Below, in pieces: positions 55,456-64,000 of a stretch of DNA of 64,000 nucleotides. The notes under the pieces were generated by a model. It had not been told where the DNA came from. It worked only from the letters and a program-made list of their open reading frames with translations, and ran no database searches. The stretch is from the NCBI GenBank assembly GCA_022376515.1, contig WTXI01000076.1:1-64000 (forward strand), read 5' to 3'. The translations under genes and the position numbers were made by a program. Numbering within the stretch: the stretch's first letter is position 1; every line of letters starts with the position of its first letter. The DNA comes from Lactifluus volemus (lineage: Eukaryota; Basidiomycota; Agaricomycetes; Russulales; Russulaceae).

Positions 55456-56560
55456 ACGAGGACGTAGACAATATGGCAGGGGGAGGGGGTGTCAATCGTG
55501 TCAGCGTTGCAGGTGCGTAATAGTCGTGAGAGAACGTGGATAGCAGCTGAAGGTTTGTCAAAAAAACGAACGAGACAGCGTTTTGCCTTTGAGAAAACAA
55601 AAAAATCGTAAAAAAGTTTTTGGAGATAGGAAGGGGGGTGATGAGGGCGGAAAGAAGGAGGAAGGGCGGAAAATGCAAGGATGAAAGTTAGCGCTACAGC
55701 GCGTGTCCTGTTCTACTCTGCTTGTCTCGTTGTCTCTGTCTCAAAACTCGAACACTACCCCAGTTCTCATCACGTGGTTCGAATTCCCGGAATTCCATCT
55801 GGAACATTTCATCTTACGTGATGACATTTGGTGGGATATTTTTTTTGCCACATTCCGAGCAACATTCTGACATTGACGTGAATATAACCTCCAATAGGAA
55901 ATTCATCCGAGTACGTTGTCCGAATGATCCTCTGGCTTCAACATCCCCAGATGGTTGACTGTAAAATAAACAGTTCCGGCGCTAAAATGAAATGTGATGG
56001 GAATCAGGTACCACTTTTCACATTGTTGGGACTGGCAGGCGTTCATGATCGTGGATGTATTGCGGCCATCATCGGCCAATCCTTGGAACAGCCGACTCAG
56101 TTTTACTGCGACGGAGAAACCCGGAAGAGATGGTGGCAGTGTACAAGCCACATTTTTACCATTGTAGCGTGTCGGGCCGCTTTTTTTAAGTAGCACAGAA
56201 ACTGCGAGGATGCGGCGTGTTCCAGATAATGGACCTCGTTAGTTGGCTAATTTGTGTCTTCAGAATCACGTAAGGGCCATTGATCCGCGTGAAAGCATGG
56301 ATAGGGGAAGATAAGAAGCAGTGTACACAGCGACCGAAACACGTTCCTGAGGACTCAAGTGTGATTCTTGAGCGTCCCACATGGCCTCTTTTGAAGAAAA
56401 ACGAGGTGTCATCATATAATCAACTTTAGAAGCATAGAAGAGCATAACATAGGGTGAGCATATAGACCATAAAGAGCATAGTGAAGTAGACAGAGAGTAA
56501 GTTAGACGTGAGGGTAATGTTCCACAAACTTTGGAGGCAGAGGAAGGCGATCTCCACCTT
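55456..56560. other. Intergenic, no gene recognised
   Basis: This is the promoter side of the single-TM gene (right after 55455) and the 3' side of the gene ending at 56561. The long minus-strand frame here (to 56266) overlaps the last exon of the next gene in another frame and is not itself supported. Confidence 0.4.
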
Positions 56561-57405
56561 TCAAAGAACCGCGACGATCTCGGGATAAATCTGAGTACCG
56601 TCATAGGAATAAAGTCGCGTGAGTCGCAGTTGGCCAAAGCAAATTCCTTTAGCGCTGTCTCGAGGCCGGATCTGCCACTCCTTGCTAACAGCTTTGATTT
56701 TCGGTCCGACTCGCTGCAGGATCGGGGATGAGCCAAAAAAAAAAAAAAACTAGATCAGACAGACTGCACAGAAACCCCGGTCCGAGGAGGAGGGGGAAGA
56801 GGAGGAGGGAAACGTCCTTACCTCAAAAAAGTCGCGATATAGCCCCGCGACAACACAGCCGACTTTGCCGAGAGGTGCAGACGCAATGTCGGGGCTGTCG
56901 AACCACTCTTCGTAGTCAAATTGACCTGATTGGGGCCACTGAAACAAAGCAAATACCGGACGAGAAGGAGGAAATGGTTAAGCCGAGTTGACCAGATGGC
57001 GAGGAGCAGAGAAAAAAAAAGGAAAGGCACACACGTAGATGTTCAATTTCACGGGGCGGTCAGTGTAGATAGGAACGCTGGATCCCACAATACCAATGCC
57101 ATGGAGTGCCTCGAGAAGCGGGATCCCAGGGAGGATGCCGTAGTCTGGATTCAGGCGTAACTCCCAGACAGGTTGGGACCCATGCGGGGTACGCTTCGGA
57201 GGCGGGAGGGTCACGCACGCCCCGACTTGCTGGTGCCAATCTGCCGCACGTCCAGGCGGGATGGTCAAGACTGGGGTCTTTTAAAAGACGTGGGTCTGAT
57301 GACGGAAAAAAAAAGTGGGGGTTCAGGCCTTACTGGGTTGGGAGCCGGAGGCGCCCGGAGTGACATACGACGCGAATCGTCGAGGCGGAGATACGTTTTA
57401 GACAT
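56561..57405 (-). CDS. Hypothetical protein, about 195 residues, four exons
   Basis: The family is not recognised. Exon 1 is MSKTYLRLDDSRRMSLRAPP APNP from 57405, with a GTAAGG donor. Exon 2 (acceptor CCCCAG near 57277) is LTIPPGRAADWHQQVGACVT through ELRLNPDYGILPGIPLLEAL and IGIVGSSVPIYTDRPVKLNI. Exon 3 (acceptor TTTCAG near 56938) is WPQSGQFDYEEWFDSPDIAS to VVAGLYRDFFE. Exon 4 is RVGPKIKAVSKEWQIRPRDS, GICFGQLRLTRLYSYDGTQI, YPEIVAVL and TGA at 56561. All junctions keep frame, which supports the model. The beta-rich, aromatic composition suggests a compact globular domain. It is divergent from the RIX7/NVL gene. Confidence 0.65.
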
Positions 57406-57772
57406 TTTTTTTTATTGGGAGAAGCAGATGAGAAAAGGTAGAGGAGAGGAGAGGAATAAAAGCACGAGGCAAGGGAGGTCAAGGCAGGGAACGGGCTGCT
57501 CTTATAGCTCTCCTGAACGTTCCACAATGACAATTGCCACAGAGGGGCCATAGCCCTTCCACAAGACACACAGTAGTAGGAGTGGCGTCTGGACTAGGAT
57601 AGAGTTCAGGAAGCGAACAATCATCATTCCAGGAGTCTACGAGAACACTACGAGAACCTAGCAAGACAAAGTGGTTTCCCGTTCCCGTGAACGCCGATTT
57701 ATCGTTCACGTGACCAAGATTGTGGTCCTAGCCCCCTTGATTGTGTGGGACAAACGTCCACCCAAAAAAAAA
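57406..57772. promoter_or_regulatory. Divergent promoter, hypothetical gene / RIX7
   Basis: This is 367 bp between opposite start codons. An open frame reaches upstream from the RIX7 start to 57671, but its residues do not resemble the family, so I treat it as untranslated. A long A run lies just before the ATG (57764-57773). Confidence 0.45.
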
Positions 57773-60320
57773 ATGGAAATATCGGTACGACTTTTTCATT
57801 GTTTTTTTACTGCTTTTGCAATCTCTCAACAGAGAGTCAGCCAGGGACCCAATGCTCTCAACAAATCAATGCACGGTCTTTGGCAGAGGAAAAAAATTAA
57901 CTTGAACGTCACGCCGTCCGTCAGTGCCACGCCTACCCCGCCCCCCATTGAGGATCTTCCACGCACCGAATCGGCCACCCTTTTATCGGCAAACTTGGGA
58001 GAAGGAGATGTCCCTTCTGCATCCGCATCGTCGAGTAAGCGCAAGCTACGATCAACGCGTGGTGAAGAGGGCAGCAAACGCAGTCGAGTCGTCGGTGGTG
58101 GTACCGTTAAGGAGTACGTACCGCCAACCGTCCGTCTGGCCGACTTGGGCGGCGTCGACCCATGCGTGGAGAAAATGCTCGAACTCGTCGCTATGCCCCT
58201 CGCTCATCCCGAAGTTTATCTACACACCGGCGTGCAACCTCCTCGTGGCGTTCTGTTGCATGGACCTCCAGGCTGTGGCAAGACTATGCTCGCAAACGCG
58301 ATTGGTGGCGTGCGTTCACAATCATTCAGATTATACAATCCTCTTGATTGGTTGATTAATTGATTAGGAACTGGGTGTACCGTTTATTTCGGTTTCGGCA
58401 CCGTCGATCGTGTCGGGCATGTCGGGCGAATCGGAAAAGACACTCAGAGAAACGTTTGAGGAGGCCAAGGTACGTTTATATATATATGGGAGGGAGATAC
58501 CCTGACCTCTTGACATTCTGTCGAATAGCGAGTCGCGCCATGTCTGTTGTTTATTGATGAGATTGACGCAATTACACCAAAACGGGAGAGTGCACAGCGC
58601 GAGATGGAGCGTCGTATCGTCGCCCAGTTCCTAACGTGCATGGATGGTGCGTTGTTTATAGCGCACTCACCTCAATTCTTACATCTACTTTACCCATATC
58701 CAGACTTGTCCTGGGAAAAGACGGATAATAAACCTGTTGTGGTCATTGGAGCCACAAACCGACCGGACGCGTTGGATCCTGCTCTCCGCCGGGCAGGCCG
58801 CTTTGACCACGAGATAGGGATGACCGTGCCTGATGACGAGGCCCGAGCGCAGTACGTCGAACCATCCGTCTCTTGTCTCGTCTTGAGACAATTGTTTAGA
58901 ATTCTCCGCGTTTTATGCGCCAAGCTGCGACTGGATGGCATGTTTGACTTCAACGTGCTAGCCAAGGCTACCCCGGGCTATGTGGGTGCAGACTTGAGTG
59001 CGCTCGCTGGGGCAGCAGGTATCATCGCGGTCAAACGAATTTTTAAAAGCCTTTCGGATGGGACGATTGACATTCCTGACGATTCACTACCTACCGACGA
59101 CGCCCCCATGCAGGTGGACGCGTCCGCTGCTACTTCAGGCCCTGCACTCGAATCTCATCCGGCACCTTTCTCCCAGTTGGCCGCATCGTCCCTCAAACAC
59201 TCATCCATCGCACGCTTTCTTCATTCTCACCCCGAATCTTTGACTCCAGCGCAACTCGACCCACTCTGTATCACTGCGGCCGACTTTATGCTTGCGCTGA
59301 AGGAAGTCCAACCCTCTGCTCAGCGAGAAGGCTTTGCGACTGTCCCTGACGTTACCTGGGCGGACATTGGTGCGTTGCACGCCACCCGTAGCGAGCTACA
59401 CATGGCCGTCGTACAGCCGATCCGCAGTCCGGAACTCTTCCGCGCAGTGGGTATTGACGCACCAGCTGGCGTGCTTTTATGGGGTCCTCCAGGATGCGGA
59501 AAGACCCTGTTGGCAAAGGCAGTCGCGAATGAGAGCCAAGCGAACTTCATCAGCGTGAAAGGTCCCGAACTACTCAACAAGGTGCGCACTAATTTTTTTT
59601 TTTCTTGGCGCGTGAGGTAGCTGATGACGACCATCCCTGACGGTGCAGTACGTCGGCGAGAGTGAGCGTGCCGTACGTCAGGTTTTTGCGCGTGCACGCG
59701 CATCATCCCCATGCATTATCTTCTTCGACGAGCTCGACGCCCTCGTCCCACGGCGCGACGACACACTCTCCGAGTCCTCCGCGCGCGTCGTCAACACGCT
59801 CCTGACCGAGCTCGACGGTCTCGATGCCCGCCGCGGCGTCTTTGTTCTCGCAGCGACCAACCGACCGGACATGCTCGACCCAGCAATGTGTCGGCCCGGC
59901 CGTCTCGATAAACTCCTATACGTTGACCTCCCATCATCAGATGAGCGCGCAGAGATCGTTCGCACGCTCGTCCGCCGCCGTCGCGTTCCACTCGCTCCCA
60001 CAGGGGCGGCACTAGACCATATCGCCGAGATGGTGGCTGGAGCTCAAGGTGAGGGATTCAGTGGCGCCGATTTGGCCGCTGTCGTGAGAGAGGCGGGTGT
60101 ACGAGCGCTCCGTCGGGCATTGGGCACTCTGGAAGAGATGGACGAGGCGGGTCTTGGTCTTGAGGTAGTGGTGGTAGCAGTTGAGGATTTTCAGGCTGCT
60201 TTGGAAAAGGTCGCGCCTAGCGTGAGCAAATCGCAGAGACGACGGTATGAGAATCTGCGAGAGACGTTTGGTAGCGGTGTTGGCGTCGGAAAGAGAGCAG
60301 AAAGGGAGCATGTGGTGTAA
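57773..60320 (+). CDS. RIX7: AAA+ ATPase RIX7/NVL (pre-60S ribosome biogenesis)
   Basis: RIX7/NVL is a double-ring AAA+ unfoldase in the nucleolus that strips assembly factors from pre-60S particles. Seven exons (57773-57784, 57833-58309, 58368-58469, 58529-58646, 58704-58851, 58900-59581, 59649-60320) sum to 736 residues in frame. D1 has Walker [15 protein letters not shown] and Walker [17 protein letters not shown] with arginine fingers ERRIVAQFL and [12 protein letters not shown]2 has Walker [21 protein letters not shown], the pore loop segment [20 protein letters not shown], Walker [18 protein letters not shown], and [20 protein letters not shown]. Residues 1-20 ([11 protein letters not shown]) match the stretch just before D1, so the N-terminal nucleolar-targeting domain seen in yeast and human proteins is much shorter here or starts in an unrecognised upstream exon. 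It is convergent with the F-box gene, 108 bp away. Confidence 0.92.
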
Positions 60321-60428
60321 AGAGTGGACGAGGAGACATTGTACAACTTTTTTATAACTTGGTACTACAAAACACACTGACAGGAGAATACACGTGTCAC
60401 TCACTAACTTTCTTCAGTCCGGATCGAA

Positions 60429-61997
60429 TCACTCAGCATTAGCATCAGAACTCCATTCCTCTGGCCATACCCACCACCAGCCACGGTATTCCGTATCGCA
60501 CCATATCCCCACCATCCCAAATGGCGTCACCATACCAGCCCAATGCAATGAGGCCATCATTACCCCAGGATAGGTTTTGACGGCTTCGATCGTGCCCGTG
60601 GGGATGTGACACGAGCCCCGGAGAGTGAACGGACCGACATTGTCGTGCCCCTCGCCACCGAAATACAGGCGGTTGGGTCGTGTGAACTGAGGAGGCTCCG
60701 AGAGACCCAAGACAAAGAACATTGGAGGAGCAAGCACATTCGTGCCCACGGTAGTGTGATAGCCCGCCCACGGCGTGCGGTTAGTACTATCGGACGACAG
60801 GCCAAAGAGGGGCGTCCCGGCCAGTCCATTTCGCAACCACGGAAACGGTGTGACCGAGATTAGTTCGAACACCAAATCGTACCTCGCCGCGGGGTTGATA
60901 GAGCGGAATGACGGCGCACGGAGGGACAGGTGTTTCACTTCACGGTCACGGTGAATATGATGATCTCCCGCTGAGTTCAAGATCAGTTCGAGAAGTATCT
61001 TTGTTTGGACCGTGAAGCAAGTGTAGTAGCAAGACGAGACGCGCTCGCGCTCAAGCCAACTATTCAAGCTGAATGTGGACGAGAAAAGGGTGGACCAGCC
61101 CGTATTGGAACGCATTGACGCCGCCTTCCAGACGGTCTGGAAGTACACCGGCGAGTAGAAAGTCTTCCATGTGTCGTTAAAGATCGACTTGACTGCGTTT
61201 TTGTTGCCTATTGTACCAAAGGAGATATTAAAAATAAAAATAAAAAATACTCGTCAACACAGAGAGAAGGGCGGGGTACCAGGGGTAGTAGTGATGACGG
61301 TTGAGTAGACCCACATTGCATAAGGAGCGCTATCAGGCTAAAGCAAGCACGCTCGAGCCAACCATATTGGCATGACGGCAGCTTGTACGATAGGGAGGCT
61401 CCAGGATTTGATGTGGAACAGCAGAGGTCTGCTACAGTCCACGTAAAAGCCCAGAGTAACTTGTGATATTTTGGGTCAGTGATTCGTGAGATGATCTCTG
61501 CACCCCCTAGAGGGAAAAAAAAAAACAAAAACGAAGAGTGTTGCATTTTACTATAATTCAAGGACGAAAGAATCACTTTTTGGCGCACTGAGATGAGTGA
61601 CAAACACTGGCAAGACTACACTTGACTTCCGCAGCCAGACTTTCATCCTTTCTACATTAAGAACCGGGAGATGTTGGCTGTCGTTGACTTGGAGGTGAAT
61701 GACGTTATTATCCACCGCGGCAATTTCTTCAAAAAGTTGAAGAGTCCTGCTATATGTATAATCGATGCGCATCCAATGCTTCCAATTTCCTGAGAGTTGA
61801 GTGCTTTCGTCTTCATCTTGCCATGCACTCCCGTCCCATCCTTGCAATGATAGGCGTGCCTTGAAGAGAGCCGGGGTCAACAAGACGGCGGATAAGGTGT
61901 GGTTTGTGAGGGCCAACGAAAGGATGTGCTTTGTGTGAGGAAGACGGAGAGCAATCTCATAGAAGAAATCCAGGGGAAGAGACTCGGATGCCATCAA
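60429..61997 (-). CDS. F-box domain protein
   Basis: F-box proteins usually dock substrates to SCF ubiquitin ligases through SKP1. The N-terminus MMASESLPLDFFYEIALRLP with HTKHILSLALTNHTLSAVLL is an F-box (helix L-P-x-D-x-x-x-E-I-A, then the conserved SLALTN segment), and the LFKARLSLQGWDGSAW that follows is typical of Agaricomycete F-box families. Exon 1 ends near 61597 (GTGCGC donor). Exon 2 starts GAEIISRITDPKYHKLLWAF (acceptor CTCTAG near 61512). Exon 3 starts NKNAVKSIFNDTWKTFYSPV (acceptor ATAG near 61212) and runs to WVWPEEWSSDANAE and the stop at 60429. The C-terminal half has an aromatic, beta-rich domain instead of leucine-rich repeats. The substrate is unknown. Confidence 0.82.
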
Positions 61998-62381
61998 GTC
62001 TGAGTTTGAGCGGTACCCCCTGAGTTCCTCTTCCTTCTTCCTTACTCTTCACCCACCTCTCGCCTCATGGCAAGTATCCCCTTTACCTTTTCTTTTTTTA
62101 CACACGTTTGACCTACGTATTGAGGGGGAGTTTTGTGATACAACGTCCGAGTCACTAGCGTCGTACATTGTCAACTTATGGACTCCAACTAGTATAGCTA
62201 AGATCTGATAGATGATACTAGACCTCATACAATGAGAAGTGCATGCATGTATAATAAAAATGTCCTTCCAGCTACAACTGGTCTGAGAGTCTGTCCACAT
62301 TGCCCTTGCACTACCAGCTTGTTTCAACAGCCAAGTTGTTCCCAATATGGTCCATGACTTGGGGGCTCAAAACGATTGCGG
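61998..62381. promoter_or_regulatory. Promoter of the F-box gene and 3' flank of the secreted-protein gene
   Basis: No gene is seen. The minus-strand frame at 62049-62345 has no start context or family match. Confidence 0.4.
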
Positions 62382-62868
62382 CTACACTTGCAAGTCGAGG
62401 CAACAATTCGTGAGGCACTCCGCTTGAGTTTGGCCGTTGGGTAGGAAATTGCATTCGAAGCTGCAAAATCTGCCGCATGTAGTGTTAGAAGAAGGAAAGT
62501 TGCAAATACAGGGGAAGGTGATAGGATCTAAGTTCGGGTTCACGCCGTTTGATGGAATTTGTCGGGTCACAACAGTTCTCCATGGGACGGTATTCTCGCC
62601 ACTCGAGTGGGATGCGGGGAGCCTGTAGGCCTCGGCGATCGAGCTCGTTTGGGTAGGTAAGTCCGACACAGGCCCCGAGGCGATGGGAGGCACGTCTTGG
62701 GAACTAGTGGCGATGAGAGCCTAGTCAAGAAGGTCAGATTGATCAAGGCTGAATCCGCAACGAGCATGCCTTCAAGTTCTGGTTCAGCCTCTTCGGCCCG
62801 TTGGCGTCGCCATTAGTCGGCACTGCCGATGCAGCGAGGGGAACAAGAAGAGCAGTCAAGAATAACAT
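62382..62868 (-). CDS. Small secreted cysteine-rich protein
   Basis: The start MLFLTALLVPLAASAVPTNG (62868) is a clear signal peptide with likely cleavage after ASA. Exon 1 ends RLNQNLK. The only junction that keeps the downstream frame uses a GC donor (AAG/GCATGC) and the acceptor CTTGACTAG near 62720, then ALIATSSQDVPPIASGPVSD. The mature region ends with FPCICNFPSSNTTCGRFCSF, ECNFLPNGQTQAECLTNCCL and a stop at 62382, with eight cysteines in the last 40 residues. The length is about 140 residues. Small size, secretion signal and paired cysteines fit a secreted effector-like or antimicrobial-like protein, but there is no family match, so the role is unknown. Confidence 0.65.
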
Positions 62869-64000
62869 TGTAGTCAAAACGGTGTTGTAAGGTAATAGAT
62901 GTTTGAGGGAGGATCAACTTGTCGGGTGTGTCACCAAGCGTGCTAGAAAGAAAAAATTCGAGCGACTTGGCTACGCAGATAGATTATCATAGTAGTTAGA
63001 ACGACGACGACGACGATGACAATGGAAGGTAGACACACCAAGGGAACAGAAGGAAGTGAATTAAAAAACACGTTGGAAACCGAGGGAGGTCATTGGAATC
63101 GAGGCGACTTTCATATATGTTAAAAGACCACAGCGATACCAGTAAATCACTGGCATGTTCGGTCTTGTCGGAGACGCCGGGGCCCAGTGGATTACAGACA
63201 CCGTCGGAGAGGTCGCCCCTCAGCTCATTTGATCAAGTTATTATGTATGCGCAAGTGGCACAGGACCGCATCTTGGCTCAGGCGGTCAGTGATGGTCGAA
63301 ATAAATCAGTTACATGTGACTGGGGCTGGGCGTACTGCACAAGGTCACGGAAATGTGAACGGTAAGTGCATTTTACCATGTATAAAAACCCAAAAAAAAG
63401 GCTATAAAAATGTGCCTCAAGGCCAAAATATTATATGCAATCGGTAAACATTTCCCCATGAACGTCGGAGTAGAGAAGCCGGTGTTTAGAAAAACTGCAC
63501 GAGGGGACAGTGAGGAAGAAGAAGGACTTCGGATGCGCACGCGACTCAAGTCAGTCAACCCGCGTAGACATCAGACTATCGTTAGTCCAGAGCCCTTCTC
63601 AAAAACCCTAGCTGGCGCTAAATGGAACATGATTAAGGGAGGAGCAGGAGCAGTGGAGAACACGTCGTCCTCAGCGCCGCCGTTGCCGCGGTGACAGTCG
63701 TGTGGGTGGTGGGGGCGGTGGTGGTGGTGAAGATGATGGTGCGCCTGGCGCACTTCATGCCCACCTCCTTGCAGAGCGCGGCACTAGTACAAAGTCCATT
63801 GAGCGATGTCTCATGATGCGAGCTCGCCGTAAGATAGGGGCGCATGACGCGCATGCTGTTGGAACCGCAGCCTCGCAAGGCGTAAGTCGGTGACACGTTA
63901 CGTGACGCGTGACCGCTTATACCCAATAATGCCAGTTTCGGACAGACATTATGTATGTTTCATCTTATTGCCCCGATCTTTTCATTTCAATAGTGTTCCG
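62869..64000. other. Gene-free end of the window
   Basis: Several frames of 60-95 codons exist on both strands. None has a family signature, a signal peptide or a splice pattern. GGT/GTG-rich stretches near 63710-63740 make low-complexity frames (poly-Gly, poly-His) that should not be taken as genes. Confidence 0.4.

Noticed and set aside
55785..55800. GGTTCGAATTCCC resembling a tRNA B box
   Set aside because: No matching A box, acceptor stem or anticodon arm can be built upstream.
56266..56736. 156-codon minus-strand frame
   Set aside because: It overlaps the last exon of the four-exon gene ending at 56561 in a different frame. The spliced model explains the sequence better and this frame has no family match.
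63571..63753. His-rich frame (repeated HH motifs)
   Set aside because: Produced by GTG/GGT repeats on the opposite strand. Low complexity with no start context.

Overview
This window looks like nuclear DNA of a filamentous basidiomycete, probably an Agaricomycete. A Rhizoctonia/Ceratobasidium-type genome is my best guess, inferred from gene families and not proven. The reasons are many short introns (about 50-70 bp, with GT..AG, GTGCG or GTACG donors), an Agaricomycete-type F-box protein and seven-helix membrane protein, and several Goodbye-NACHT-ankyrin (fungal NLR) loci. Every gene model was read by eye from translated frames and splice sites.

Left third (about 1.44-23.55 kb): two direct tandem copies of an approximately 11 kb unit. 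Unit A is about 1.44-12.28 kb and unit B about 12.35-23.55 kb. Each unit has, in order, a GUP1-like MBOAT gene (+), a Goodbye-NACHT-ankyrin NLR (-), an HSP10 co-chaperonin gene (-) and a C2H2 plus Zn2Cys6 transcription factor (-). The copies have decayed differently. Unit A carries a solo LTR, a MITE-like insertion and a deletion of the MBOAT core, and its HSP10 has lost a splice donor. Unit B keeps a complete HSP10 model, but its other genes contain many single-base deletions. A 5'-truncated hAT transposase lies to the left of unit A.

Middle: an apparently intact urate oxidase gene (-) and an ATP synthase subunit g gene (+) share a divergent promoter. A third, diverged NLR follows (27.4-32.2 kb). 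From 33.7 to 49.3 kb there is a dispersed repeat family with a conserved ORF. One copy is interrupted by a 3.08 kb element with terminal inverted repeats that carries an intron-containing 5' fragment of a mitoferrin gene. Next to this is a divergent pair of long helical proteins and a 119 bp mariner-type MITE.

Right third (49.7-62.9 kb): ordinary single-copy genes without obvious frameshifts. These are a seven-TM protein, a single-TM low-complexity protein, a small unknown protein, the AAA+ ribosome-biogenesis ATPase RIX7/NVL, an F-box protein and a small secreted cysteine-rich protein. The contrast between frameshift-rich duplicated DNA and clean single-copy DNA suggests that some apparent pseudogenes may be consensus errors in hard-to-polish repeats.
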